Source: Zanthoxylum bungeanum (Eukaryota; Streptophyta; Magnoliopsida; Sapindales; Rutaceae). From it: 64,000 nucleotides of DNA. Each line of letters starts with the position of its first letter. Position 1 is the first letter of the stretch. Shown in pieces: positions 1-11,967 of this stretch. The notes under the pieces are model-generated. The model did no database searches. It was not told the origin of the DNA and worked only from the letters and a program-made list of their open reading frames with translations. The DNA is taken from contig SKCR01035587.1 in assembly GCA_019454045.1 (NCBI GenBank), positions 1 to 64,000 of the forward strand, written 5' to 3'. Position numbers and translations under genes: made by a program.

Positions 1-402
1 TTCCGAGGGGTCTATCCAGAGCGAAGCTATTTCCCGTACCATCGGTGAAAAAACGACCTCCTATCGCACTTGCATAAGTATCCAATACTTATATATATGA
101 GAACTATATCGTTGTGCTCTCACAATGCACACAAGTGCAATACTAGCCTATTCCGCATTATCGATGTCCAGTCTCGATAATACTACGGCTAGGGATATTT
201 AATGATTAAACCTTCGGGGACTGATACTGTCTCATATCATTCTCAGTCCAGGAACTAATCATAGGGACCTCTCTTCATTTATATATCTATGGTGATCTAA
301 TCACAAATGATGAGAGTGTAATTTCCTTGTCACATAGTTAATTTGCTACAACAACACAATGTTCTGTGCAAATAGTGACGCTATGGGTCATTTTGTCTAA
401 CA
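1..402 (-). mobile_element. Copia LTR, 5' part, cut by window start
   Basis: Reverse complement of the start of the copia LTR family found throughout the window. The LTR begins at 402 (TGTTAGACAAAATGACCC read on the minus strand) and continues leftwards out of the window. It interrupts a minus-strand G2 LTR, so the insertion is younger than that element. Whether it is a solo LTR or a full element cannot be seen from here. Confidence 0.85.
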
Positions 403-2026
403 CAAAATCAAAATAAACGAATTACTATTCAAACATTAACATAAACTAATCGAAATAACATGCGTAAAGAATAACATAATGTGCTTTGAAATTAAATAAC
501 AAAATAAATTAAATCATACTTAAAACAATAAATAAACAACCTAAAAACTATAACATGCTCAAATATAAATTTGGATGAGACAAAATACGTGTCTCTTAAG
601 TGATACGTGGCGTTGTCTCCTGAGTACAAACCGCACTATCGTCCGTTCGGAATCGGCTACGGAATTTACGTCCGGGTTTCCATCCGATATACCACAAAAG
701 GGAACACACATCCCGCTCATCTAACAATCACATCATTCCTCAAACGACTCTCATGCAATAATATTTTTAAAATAAATAAAATAAAACGAAAGAAAATAAG
801 TAAAAAGGTGCCCTCAGGTCTAACCTCTTTTGTCGGCTCAAGAAAGGGCGTTACACGTCCGTTGGAAGGGTGAATGATCCGCTACTTTTCCGATTTGTTA
901 ACTCAACGTCATTCCTCATTGTTTTGACATTCGGGCTGCTGTTTTTGGTCCGTTTCGCTGCTGTTTGGTCACTGCGTTTCAGGTAACTGTTTTGGTTATT
1001 AGGGGACTGTTTTGGGTGATTTTGAAGGCTAATTGGCTTGCGATTTTAAGGGTTTTAAGGGGAACTTTATGAAGTTTTTTAGTGCAATTTTTAGGTGTTT
1101 TCTGGACTGTTTTGGGGTTAGATTGGCGTCAAAAAACTGGCACAATAGTAGGGCAGAATGCGGCAGTTTTATGGGCAATGCAGTGGGAGCTTAGGCTTGT
1201 TTTGGTCGTGCAGCGGGGGCTTTGTTTGGGGATGTTTTGCGTGAGTTTGGGACTGTGTTTGGGGCTATTTTGGCATGAGTATAGGGCTGTGAGGGAGGTA
1301 GATGCGGCAATGGAAGGGTGTGTTTGGGTGGCTTAGGCATGAAGGGTATGGAGTGAAGAAAAGTAGATGCGACAATGTGTGGGGGTTCTTGCTTTAAGGA
1401 TGCGGCAATAGAGCTTTGGAAAGGTCTTGGGCATGCAAGAGAGGGCTTGGATGTGTGTCTTGGGCGTGTATGTGATAGATGTGTGCTATGGTGGTGAAGC
1501 GTGGTGAAGGGTTCTTTTTATAGGCAAAGGAGATGATGAGGTTTTCCTTATTCGAATAGGATAGAATCTCATATTGATGGTGACATTTATTCTAATTGGT
1601 GTCTCATAAGGAATAGATATCCTAATTTAGGATTGTGATTGAATTGTGATTAGGAAAGGGATCTATGAGATTTCTTCTAATTAGGAATGGATTTTACAAG
1701 ATTTAAGCATGTGTTTAATGTGCATTTACCTAATTAAAGATGACATGGGCGTGAATAAGGCTCCTTTGGGCGTGGGCTTTGGTTCATGGGTTGGCTTGGG
1801 TATTTTGGGTTTGGTAAGTGGTTTATGGGGGTTTGGGTCTAAGATAAGCTTTGAAACGGAAGTCCAACAAGCAACCGAAGTCAAACAACTAGGTAAAATC
1901 CAACAAAAATTCCATTTTCCGACTTTACCCTTCCACGTCCGTTTCTCGCGGCTTTCATAACTAAATAGATAGTGCCTCCATACGAGACTCGTCATTGGGC
2001 TGATATGCAAAAATGCAATGCTTACA
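403..2026 (-). mobile_element. G2 long LTR (Tat/Ogre-like), minus strand, partial
   Basis: Reverse complement of the 5' half of the long LTR seen at 25747 and 61558. The LTR start (TGTAAGCATTGCATTTTTGC on the minus strand) is at 2026. The stretch holds the Gly/Trp/Leu-coding-looking T/G-rich leader region, a TATA box, and near 620-720 the conserved block that lies downstream of the promoter in the other copies. Interrupted at 402/403 by a copia LTR. Chance open frames here are not genes. Assignment to Tat/Ogre is an inference from LTR length, internal tandem repeats and the primer site of the copy ending at 55347. Confidence 0.7.
1515..1522 (-). promoter_or_regulatory. TATA box of minus-strand G2 LTR
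   Basis: TATAAAAA on the minus strand, about 500 bp into the LTR, at the position matching the TATA motifs of the two other G2 LTRs (34419 and 62228). Likely the RNA polymerase II promoter of this LTR. Confidence 0.55.
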
Positions 2027-2659
2027 TGTGGCCCACAAGTCACATCAAGCGTCAAATCACCAGTCACATCAAGCGTCAAATCACTTGTCACTTTGAGTGA
2101 TGTGATGTCAAGTCACTTGTGATGTGAATAGTTGTGTGAGTTGTTGGAATGCATTTATTGCATTTTTTCCTCCAAATTTTTGTTGACTTTTGGAAAGCCT
2201 TTTACAAAAATTTGGTATATGTTTTTCATTAGTTTTTGAAACCAAAAATAAGACATAACTCTCCATCTCCCTCTCCTATATGTTTCGGCCAATGGCCAAA
2301 CATTTTCTTCTCTTCTTTTCTTCACCAAAACCGTGAGCAACAAGAAGAAAATAGAAGATTTATGGCAAATCATGCCAATGCTAGCACATAAAGGGTCATC
2401 CTAAGGTGATACGAAACCGCACTTATGAGCTTGGAATCACCCTTTGAGAAGCTTAGAGCTTGGAGCATCAATGGAGGACCATGGCCGAATTTAGAGGAGA
2501 ACAAAAGCCCATTGCTGAGAGCTCAAGGAGACAAAAAGCTTTGTTGTTCCTCGCATCGTAAAAGCCGTTCAATGTGAGTATGATTCCGCCGTATTTCATT
2601 GTCGTATTCACATGTTTCTATGCTTAAAATGATCCTTGGGACCTTAGAGAAACCCAACA
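2027..2659 (+). mobile_element. Copia LTR, 3' fragment
   Basis: Last ~630 bp of a copia LTR of the same subtype as D and E. It shows the AAGTCACATCAAGCGTC repeats, the conserved mini-leader before the end, and terminates GAAACCCAACA at 2659. The left part is replaced by the minus-strand G2 LTR that starts at 2026, so that G2 element inserted into it. The sequence after 2659 is mid-LTR sequence of another copy, so this LTR in turn lies inside that one. Confidence 0.75.
2033..2100 (+). repeat. Tandem AAGTCACATCAAGCGTC repeats in copia LTR
   Basis: Two full copies of a ~24-bp unit (AAGTCACATCAAGCGTCAAA) followed by decayed copies and a partly inverted version (GAGTGATGTGA). Homologous arrays occur at 37949-38030 and 52823-52910 in LTRs of the same subtype; the subtype in A, C and the solo LTR at 2871 lacks it. 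Confidence 0.8.
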
Positions 2660-2855
2660 GATAAGTACTCTTAAATGCTGCAGTTATCGGGATAGTATGA
2701 CAAGGTCATGATTATCTGATTAAAGAGACTAGTTGCTAGTGATCCGATATATTTTTCGTACGTGGCAGACACAATTCCAACCCAGGCCTAGCATGTGACA
2801 TCACATACTGGATCGAAATACGCAATACATAGTATATTATGCTTGATATAGATTA
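2660..2855 (+). mobile_element. Copia LTR 'B', left piece
   Basis: Mid-LTR sequence (the AGTACTCTTAAATGCTGCAG block and the following ~190 bp, as at 15510). The same LTR resumes at 11973 after element A. The last five bases, GATTA (2851-2855), form the left TSD of element A; the right copy is TATTA (11968-11972). Confidence 0.75.
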
Positions 2856-2870
2856 TGTTAGTGTTCATAG

Positions 2871-4795
2871 TGTTAGACAATTATGACCCATAGCGTCACT
2901 ATTTGTAAAGACATTGTGTTTTTGTATAAAATTGACTATGTAGTATTGAAATTGCCTTTTATCATTTCGTAATTTATTTACTTTGATTTATAAATGGTAA
3001 AAGTCCATATGATTAGTTCTGGATTGAGATGATATGACACAGTATCAATCCATAAAGGTTTAATCATTAAATATCCCTAGTCGTAGTATTATCGAGACTG
3101 GACATCGATAATGTGGAATAGACTAGTATTGCACTTATGCGCGTTGTGAGGGCATACCGACATAGTTCTCATATGTTTAAGTATAGGATACTTATGCAAG
3201 TGCGATAGGAGGTTGTGTTTTACCGATGGTACGAAAAACAGCTTCGCTCTGGATAGACCCCGCGGAATCCCATTGGTAGTATGTATATGTGTCTATGGGA
3301 GTGCGCGTCAGGGTAGGTGTATTTGGTCTTAACCTGAGACTTACATCGCTAATACTTGCGATAATTGGTAAACTTTGGTTTCGATCGTCCAAGGCTTTAA
3401 CAGGTTCTGTGTACGCCTCTATGGGTTTATCGAGAATCGTAGTGTATTGGATGTGATGTCAAGACGGAAGTATCACTCCGACATATGGAGATGATGATCA
3501 CGCAGGGATTCATAACTCGTTCTTTATTGTGTTGCAACCATCGGGATAATGTGACAAGGTCATGATATCCGATTCAAAGAGACTAGTTGTTTGATATCCG
3601 ATATGTACTTCGTACGGGGCAGACATTATTCCAGCCCCAGGCCTAGCACGTGACATCTGATACTGGATCACAATACAAGATACTAGGTATTCTACGCCTG
3701 ACATAGATTATATATTCCAGTAAGAATATTTCTAGAGAATTGGGTAGACACGGTGCTTGCTAGAAGCCAACCATGTCTTGTAAATCGGAAAGCACGTGGT
3801 ACGAGGTACTCACTTTATCGGATAGTCCGATAACCGAATTACTACCAACATATCCAGAGATCTCTTGGGTCGCTTCCCAAAGATTCACCGATGACAGTTG
3901 ACTTAAATTAGAGTTAATCTGGGATTAATTTAGAGAGAGAAAATTAATCTGGGATTAATATGGGCTTTATTTAATCTGGGATTAAATGTGTTAGTAGAGA
4001 AAAAATGCGATTAATTTGGAATTAATCGGTAAAATAAATTTAATAGTTAAATTTGATTTTCTATTTAATTTATTCAAATGGGCTAAAATTAATATATCAG
4101 ATATATTAAAATGAATTGGATTTCATTACGAGATTAAAGTCGGACTTTAATACGAACAAACGAATTAATTTAGAATTAGTTCGTGAACGACGTTCGTAAT
4201 ATATTTGCGAGGCATCGTTATTTAATTAAATTAAATTTAATTATTTAGCGACAAAGGTTCGTTTAATCGGATTAAACATAACCGAGCCGTGACAAATGTT
4301 CGTAGAGATATTTGAATTTAAAATTCAAATATTTGGATCCCATGTGTGGTAAGTGTACCTACCACCAACTACCTTGTTTTACTTTTTGAAAACCATTTAC
4401 CCACATCTACCTAGTTTAGGGTAAAAAGTGAATTGGTTTTACCAAAAGGTGAAAAATAAAAAGGGATCTCTACACTTTGGTAACACACTTTTCATTAGAT
4501 AAAAAAATTTAAAAACCCTAGAGAAGCTCTAAAAAAAGTGGCCGAACCTTGCTCTCCGTTTCTCTCTTGGATTTGTTTTCAAATCAATAAAAAGCTAGAA
4601 CTTTGGAAGTTAACAAATGTGATAGGGAACTACTCAAAAGCTTGGAATTATCAAAAGGTTGGATCTTGGAGATCTTCCTCTCAAAATTTTTAAAGCTCTA
4701 TCCATTCATTGTAAGTTTATTACACATCTTATAATGATCATATTATATGTTTTTCATGCTTATTAGATCCTATGAATGTTCTAGGAACACTAACA
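2871..4795 (+). mobile_element. Copia solo LTR S1 nested in element A
   Basis: Complete 1,925-bp LTR, TGTTAGACAATT...GGAACACTAACA, with matching 6-bp ends TGTTAG/CTAACA. It is flanked by CATAG (2866-2870) and CCTAG (4796-4800), a 5-bp TSD with one mismatch. No primer site or coding sequence follows, so it is a solo LTR left by LTR-LTR recombination. It lies 15 bp inside the terminus of element A's 3' LTR in the opposite orientation, and is therefore younger than A. Confidence 0.85.
3914..4332 (+). other. Serial hairpin domain of copia LTR
   Basis: About twelve successive short hairpins in ~420 bp. Examples: TTAATC-TGG-GATTAA (3914-3928), ATTTAATC-TGG-GATTAAAT (3969-3987), CGATTAATT-TGG-AATTAATCG (4008-4028), AAATTTAA-TAG-TTAAATTT (4036-4054), TTAATATAT-CAG-ATATATTAA (4089-4109), ATTAAAGTC-G-GACTTTAAT (4133-4151), GTTTAATC-G-GATTAAAC (4261-4277) and a 12-bp stem at 4308-4332. 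The domain recurs in every copia LTR here (about 5270-5690, 10510-10935, 12178-12482, 15905-16345, 25950-26380, 37590-37890, 52498-52760). Function unknown. Confidence 0.8.
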
Positions 4796-6402
4796 CCTAG
4801 AATATGCCAAGGATCTAATAAGCAAGAAAAGGTGTTCGTAAATTCAAAATAAGTTGCGGAATACACTTACAATGAAAGGATTTGACTTTAAAATTTGAGA
4901 AGAGATCTCCAAGATCCAAGCTTTGAGTGATGATTCCAACACTTGAAGTGGTTTCCCTATCACCTTAGTTGATTTCTTTAAGTGTTAGCTTTGTTGATTT
5001 TGCCACAAAATCAAAGAGAAGAAGGAGGCAAGTTCACGCCCATTCCATGTGTCTAGGGTTTGTATTTTGTGTGATGGATACACAAATGAGAGAGAGAGAA
5101 AGGTTTTGGTAAAAGTCAATTTACCTTTTTCACCTAAACAAGGTGGTTGGGTAAATGGTTTTGCCAAAACCATTCCAAGGTTGTTGGAAAGTGGATGGTA
5201 TGGCATAAATGCCAACCACTCTCCCAACTACCACATTTAAAATGGGCCCCACATTTGAATTCAAAATTCGAATATCTCTATGAACATTTATCGTAGCTCG
5301 GATCCGTTTAATCTGATTAAACGAACTTTCGTCATTAAATAATTAAATCTAATTTAATTAAATAACGATGCTCGTAAATATATTACGAACTTCGTTTACG
5401 AATTAATTCTAAATTAATTTGTTCGTTCGTATTAAAGTCCGACTTTAATTCGTAATGAAATCCAATTCATATTAATATATCTGATATATTAATTTTAGCC
5501 CATACGAATAAATTAAATATAAAAATCAAATTTGACTATTAAATTTATTTTGCCGATTAATTCCAAATTAATCGCATTCTCTCGCTTCCGGACACATTTA
5601 ATCCCAGATTAAATAAAGCCTCAATTAATCCTAGATTAATTTTTTTCTCTCTAAATTAATCCCAGATTAATTCTAGTTTAAGTCAACTGTCATCGGTGAA
5701 TCTTTGGGAAGCGACCCAAGAGATCCCTGGATATGTTGGCAGTAAATACGGTCATCGGATTATCCGAATACGTGCGTACCTCGTACCACGTGCTTACCGA
5801 TTTACAAGACATGGTTGGCTTCTAGCAAAGCACCGTGCCTACCCAATTCTCTAGAAATATTCTTACTAGAATACATAATCTATGTCAGGCGTAGTATACG
5901 TAGTATTTCGTATTGCGATCCAGTATTGGGTGTCACGTGCTAGGCCTGGGGCTGGAATTGTGTCTACCCCGTATGAAGCACATGTCGGATGTCTGGTAAC
6001 TAATCTCTATAATCGAATATACATGACCTAGTCATAATATCCCGATGACTGCAGTACTTAAGAGTACTAGTACCGTATCCTACGTGACATCATCTGCACT
6101 ATGACTGGAGTGATACTTCCGTCTTGACATCACACCCAATACACTACGATTCTCAATATACCCAGCAGAGGCGTATACAGAGCCGGTTAAAGCCCTGGAC
6201 GACCAAAACCAAAGCATATTGATTGTCGCAAGTATTAGCGGTGCAAGTCTCAGGTTAAGACCAAACACACCTACCCTGATTTCGGACTTCCATAGACACG
6301 TAGTCATACTACCAATGGAATTTCGAGGGGTCTATCTAGAGCGAAGCTGTTTCCGTACCATCGGTAAACATAACCTCCTATTACACTTGCATGAGTATCC
6401 AA
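4796..6402 (-). mobile_element. 3' LTR of element A (main piece)
   Basis: Continues the minus-strand LTR whose terminal 15 bp lie at 2856-2870, after the solo LTR. It runs from the LTR 3' end towards its start but stops near 6402, where it joins directly to integrase-region sequence. Roughly the first 400 bp of the LTR are missing. It includes the serial hairpin domain near 5270-5690. Confidence 0.8.
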
Positions 6403-7190
6403 GTATCCACTCTTCGAAAGTGTGGATATACGAGTCTTGTTTAATGTGTCCCTAAAAACACTGCCACAATTAAGTTTTATCTGATCAAATCAGTTTGAGC
6501 TACTTGTTTGTCAAGTTATATGTTTGAGATTTATTTATATTCAAAATATAAATACTATTATTCACATCTAATGTGTTTATCTCAATATCATCTTATATAA
6601 TAAAACACTTTAGTGTTCTAGAATATAAAGGTATACTCGCAACGAGTTATACTCGATATAGAGATAATGTCTGTAGTCAAACTAGTTACATTATAACAGT
6701 TCTTAAACTTAGGTATCTACGGTTGAAACAGTGAATATCGTCCCGTTTCCTATTCGCAGAGTAATCTCAATCTGAAGTCAGTATCCTGCTCAAAGCAGAT
6801 TCTGCAAATCAGTAAATATATTTATGTACCACTTTTAGTATCTAAAATCCAATTTTAATACTATTAGTGAACATATTTATGACAAACATATTTGAAGTCA
6901 GAGACTTGCCCGTCTTCAATTCCTTCATGTCTGCCTTGTACATATGGCAGTCACGCTTCAGTGACCCTGTTTGCCACAGTTTAGGCAGACATCTTGGATA
7001 TGTCCTTTGTCTTCCTAGAAGACAGTAATGATTTTTCTTTTGCCCTTTTCTATATCCCAGAAGCCTTTGGCCAAGCCTTGGGTTTCTAGAATATCGAAGT
7101 AAGGTGCGCCTTGCACTACTTGCCTTATTGTAAACTTTGGCTTTGTCTCCTTGAGAATGGCCATTAACTCTCCAAGAGTTATTAATTTCA
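6403..7190 (-). pseudogene. Gag/protease/integrase remnant of element A
   Basis: Minus-strand remains of a copia polyprotein. Reading on the minus strand: a gag C-terminal piece near 7160-7190, a zinc-knuckle region near 6950-6985 with both Cys of CLNC but the following Trp replaced by a stop, protease-like sequence without the catalytic Asp-Ser-Gly, then the integrase HHCC region up to 6410. Several in-frame stops occur; one at 6703-6705 is at the same codon as a stop in element D (41814-41816). The gag 5' region further right (about 7190-7530) is alignable but decayed and has no ATG. Not functional. Confidence 0.7.
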
Positions 7191-10015
7191 ATTTTAATAC
7201 TTCTAAGATCTAAGAATAGATCTATGAAGATCCTTCAATTTCTTCATCATACTTTAAGGATCTAATCCTTAGTTCTGATTAGGAAATTAAGGAGTCCTAT
7301 TGACAAATATAATGGATTAAGAACTAAAGTTATCATCACATGAATCTTCCAAAGTTCATGCTCTACTATTTGCTTAACTCTAGGCTTAGGCCTAATATGT
7401 TATTTTATCAAATAAAGTAACTTATTAGTTTCCAGGACCATCCTGAAATTTTATTCCCAATTTGAAAATTAAAGTCGTTTAAACACATTTTCCTTAGGAT
7501 TGTGTTTTAAACACTAATCTTTCAACTTAATCTTGATTCTAATAGTCCAACTATTTAATCAACGATTTCAGGTACAATCTAATGTAATGATTACTATAGT
7601 CTAACTATATAATTACAATTTTTTTGGTTAAAATCAAATATATATTGATCACTATAATCCAATTATATAATCAACCATAAATGATCGGTAAAATTCAAAT
7701 ATATTGATTACTATAATCCAATTATATAATCAACTATAAATGAAAGGTAAAATTCAAATATATTGATTACTATAATCCAATTATATAATCAACTATAAAT
7801 GAAGTAGTTTGAATATAGTCCAACTGTTTAATTAAAACAACAATTAAATATTAGTCCAACTAATACTTTAATTTATTTGACGAGATATTTGATATGAGCG
7901 CTTATGGAAATTTATTAAACGAATATTACAAATTTAATTCTTGCCTCCCACTATTTTTCGGCGAGCCTCTAACCCTCTGTTGAGTACTCGGGAAACCTAG
8001 TTTCCTAGTGGGCTAGGATACCGTTAAGTAACACACAATCTTGACTTTGGCCAACAAATTGTATGATACTTAACTAGGTAGATCTCTAAGATCAATTGGA
8101 TCTAATCCAATTCCTAGATCCAGTAGGTGGACATCCAAGTCCGAAACATATATCTTATATATGCCAATATATCCAATATATTTTCCTAACCTTTTCCCTC
8201 TGAATCAACTAAGCCTTGGCTTTGGCACAACAAGCTTAATGATCCCAGTTAAGCGGGACCCATTGACATGGAAAGCTTCGTAATCAATGTCGATGGACAA
8301 GAAGTGATCTTGACTTTGGTCAACAAATCACGACTTGGACAAGACCCCGATATGGAACAAAACTCTCATGATTCAAACACATCCGCAATTGACAAAGGTC
8401 TTGACTTTGGCCAACAAAGCAATGCCAACTTTGGATCTTGAGTAAGAATCACTCAACGGAATGAAAAACGCTTAATATGTTTTTGAGGGTTTTTCGCGTG
8501 CAAATTGGCAACCAATTTATTATCTTTGATTAGGTCTCATCATACACCCTTAAGCATGCATGCTAAAAGCATAATAAGGCGCGGTAAATAAATAAATTAA
8601 TAATGATATGCGGATGGATATCTCACAAATTATTCCTAGAACAAATCACTCCATTTCCTCTCCCCGGCTAGAATTATTCTAACTTCTACCCAATAACATA
8701 ATACAATAAAGAAACCTCATTTTTCATTGAGGGGAATTAGTGAGAAGAGAAATACAAAGAATAAGGAGATAAAAGGATGGACATGCAGGTCCAATTTAAT
8801 AAATTCAAAATTTATTACAATTTCCAAAATTGCCCTCGCTCTTCTAATGTCCATCTGATATACATTATTCATACAACACATTCATGTATTCATACAAATC
8901 ATGTTATTCAATCAATCTAATCCAATTAATTAATCTTTGAATTAATGACCATCCAATGTTCAAACAATGATTTGATTTGCGTGAGTCAAACTCGTTTAAG
9001 AATAAATACTCAAAGTAAGCATTCTTGAATTATATTTAACTACAACTTTAAATCCAATTTATTTGTATTCAATACTAATTCCAAATTTAATTCCAAATTA
9101 AATATTTACACTTACTTATAAGCCTTAAAGACTTGGATTCCAAATCCAATCTTAATGGGTCTCAAAGGCCCAATAACATCCAATGTCATTTTAATTAAAA
9201 TCCAATGGGCTTTTAATTAATTCTTAAGGCATTGGCTTTGGGGATAATGGATCAAACCCAAAATGCCAAGGCCCAATAGGAATCACCCTATTACCAACAA
9301 ATCAATTTAGGCCCATTAGGCCCAATTATATTCTTTAAAGGGCCAAGTGATGTATTTGGACTTTAAGGAATTGGTTTTGGGCCCAATTGGATCCAATCCA
9401 AAAGTCCAAAACCAAACTTGGTCAAACCAAGCCCATTAAGCCCAAATACACACTTTTAGCCCAATTCATAATTAAAGGCTTATTAACATATTTATAATAT
9501 TCCAAATATCACAATTATTTTAATTAAAGTGTATTAGCCATGATTAATTAATTAAACTCAATATTTCTAAAATACCAATTAACTTAATTAATCATGCTTA
9601 ATCCATCAATTCATGCTCAACACAAATTGAAGCCAAAACACATCATTTTATGCTCATCACAAATTGAATCCAAAATTCATCATTGCATGCTCGCTCTTTG
9701 TTTTTAACATGAAATTTATTGACTTTGATTCTAATCCAATCAAACCAACAATCAACATTTAAACATGCATTTAAACACATCATTTCATGTTACAAAAAAA
9801 AAAAAAAAATTGCAGTCCTATTCACTGCAGGTTTCGGCCAAGGTAAGGGGGAGTCCAAAATTTGATCCAATCAATTTTTCTCAAATGTAATCATGCACAA
9901 CTCTAAGTTAACATAATCTAAGAATGCTCAAAGCATCAATTTGAAGAAATCATATTTAAAACATGAAAGCCCAAAATTTAGTCTCATGAACCCTAAAATT
10001 TTCATGCTTAAAATT
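7191..10015 (-). other. Gag 5' remnant and long leader of element A
   Basis: Minus-strand region between gag and primer site. The right ~2.4 kb matches the leaders of C, D and E, with the TTGGCCAAAGTCAAG motif (minus strand) near 8039, 8318 and 8400, and the conserved GGAAACCTAGTTTCC hairpin (7991-8005) beside a GAGTACTC palindrome. About 7191-7530 is strongly decayed gag. A 16-nt A tract lies at 9794-9809. No gene is visible. Confidence 0.7.
7631..7806 (-). repeat. 59-bp tandem repeat, three copies
   Basis: Three copies of a unit containing CTATAATCCAATTATATAAT, at 7652, 7711 and 7770, giving an exact 59-bp period. It lies in the part of A's leader next to gag; element D has a looser version near 40960-41060. 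Confidence 0.85.
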
Positions 10016-10028
10016 GGCTCTGATACCA
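10016..10028 (-). other. Primer binding site of element A (tRNA-iMet)
   Basis: Minus strand TGGTATCAGAGCC, the canonical site complementary to the 3' end of initiator methionine tRNA used by plant copia elements, two to three bases from the LTR end. It is the only canonical copy among the four elements here. Confidence 0.85.
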
Positions 10029-10030
10029 TT

Positions 10031-11967
10031 CTTAGTGTTCCTAGAACATGCCAAGGATCTAATAAGCAAGAAAATGTGTTCATAAATTCAAAATAAGTTG
10101 CGGAATACACTTACAATGAATGGATTTGAGCTTTAAAATTTGAGAAGAGATCTCCAAGATCCAAGCTTTGAGTGATGATTCCAACTCTTGAAGTGTTTTC
10201 CCTATCACGTTAGTTGGTTTCTTTAAGTGCTAGCTTTGTTGATTTTGCCACAAAATCAATGAAAATAAGGAGGCAAGTTCACGCCCATTCCATGTGTCTA
10301 GGGTTTGTGTTTTGTATGATGGATACACAAATGAGAGGAGAGAGAGAAGGGTTTTGGTAAAAGACAATTTACCCTTTTTCACCTAAACAAGGTAGTTGGG
10401 TAAATGGTTTTTCCAAAACCATTCCAAGGTGGTTGGAAAGTGGATGGTATGGCATAAATGCCAACCACTCTCCCAACTACCATATTTAAAGTGGGCCCCA
10501 CATTTGAATTCAAAATTCGAATGTCTCTACGAACATTTACTGCGGCTCAGATCCGTTTAATCCGATTAAACGAACTTTCATCGTTAAATAATTAAATCTA
10601 ATTTAATTAAATAACGATGGCTCGCAAATATATTACGAACGTCGTTTACAAATTAATTCTAAATTAATTCGTTCGTTCGTATTAAAGTTCGACTTTAATT
10701 TCGTAATGAAATCTAATTCATATTAATATATACGATATATTAATTTTAGCCCATACGAATAAATTAAATAGAAAAATCAAATTTGACTATTAAATTTATT
10801 TTACCGATTAATTCCAAATTAATCGCATTCTCTCTCTTCCGGACACATTTAATCCCAGATTAAATAAAGCCTCAATTAATCTTAGATTAATTATCTCTCT
10901 CTAAATTAATCCCAGATTAATTCTAGTTTAAGTCAACTGTCATCGGTGAATCTTTGGGAAGCGGCCCAAGAGATCTCTGGATATGTTGGCAGTAAATACG
11001 GTCATCGGATTATCCGAATATGTGCGTACCTCGTACCACGTGCTTACCGATTTACAAGACATGGTTGGCTTCTAGCAAAGCACCGTGCCTACCCAATTCT
11101 CCAGAAATATTCTTACTGGAATACATAATCTATGTCAGGCGTAGTATACGTAGTATTTCGTATTACTATCCAGTATCGGGTGTCACGTGCTAGGCCTGGG
11201 GCTGGAATTGTGTCTGCCCCATACGAAGCACATGTCGGATGTCTGGTAACTAGTCTCTATAATCAGATATACATGACCTAGTCATAATATCCCGATGACT
11301 GCAGTACTTAAGAGTACTAGTACCGTATCCTACGTGACATCATCTCCACTATGACTGGAGTTATACTTCCGTCTTGACATCACACTCAATACTCTACGAT
11401 TCTCAATATACCCAGCAGAGGCGTACATAGAACAGGTTAAAGCTCTGGACGACCAAAACCAAAGTATATTGATTATCACAAGTATTAGTGGTGCAAGTCT
11501 CAGGTTAAGACTAAACACACCTACCCTGATTTTGGACTTCCATAGACACGTAGTCATACTACCAATGGAATTCCGAGGGGTCTATCTAGAGCGAAGCTGT
11601 TTCCGTACCATCGGTAAACACAGCCTCCTATTACACTTGCATGAGTATCCAATACTCAAATATATGAGAACTATGTTGTTACGCTCCCATAACACGCACA
11701 AGTGTAATACTAGTCTATTCCACATTATCGATGTCCAGTCTCAATAATACTACGACTAGGGATATTTAATGATTAATCCTTCGAGGACTGATATTGTCTC
11801 AAATCATCTCAATCCAGGAACTAATCATAAGGACTTCCTATCGTTTATACATCTAGGTTATCTAATCACAAATGATAAGATTGCAATCTTCTTGTCACAT
11901 AGTTAATTTGTACAACAACACCATGATCTGTACAAATAGTGACGCTATGGGTCATAATTGTCCAACA
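10031..11967 (-). mobile_element. 5' LTR of element A
   Basis: Near-complete minus-strand LTR of 1,937 bp, from CTAGGAACACTAA at 10031 to the LTR start TGTTGGACAATTATGACCC at 11967. Same subtype as the solo LTR at 2871 and LTRs of element C. It contains the serial hairpin domain (about 10510-10935). Right TSD TATTA at 11968-11972. Confidence 0.85.

Larger units (their letters stand above)
2856..11967 (-). mobile_element. Composite Ty1/copia element A, non-autonomous type
   Basis: Minus-strand element: 3' LTR (2856-2870 plus 4796-6402), decayed gag/protease/integrase remnant (6403-7190), leader (7191-10015), primer site (10016-10028) and 5' LTR (10031-11967). Inserted in LTR B with TSD GATTA/TATTA (one mismatch). 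A solo LTR (2871-4795) sits inside its 3' LTR. All of RT-RNase H, the purine tract and the first part of the 3' LTR are deleted by a junction near 6400. The coding remnant shares inactivating changes with element D. Confidence 0.8.

Noticed and set aside
1082..1336. Open frame rich in Trp, Gly and Leu
   Set aside because: It lies in the antisense of the G2 LTR leader (C/A-rich on the sense strand), which gives open T/G-rich frames by composition alone.
3914..4332. Hairpin chain as microRNA precursors or tRNA-like genes
   Set aside because: Stems are only 6-12 bp with 1-3 nt loops, much shorter than plant miRNA precursors, and there is no cloverleaf.
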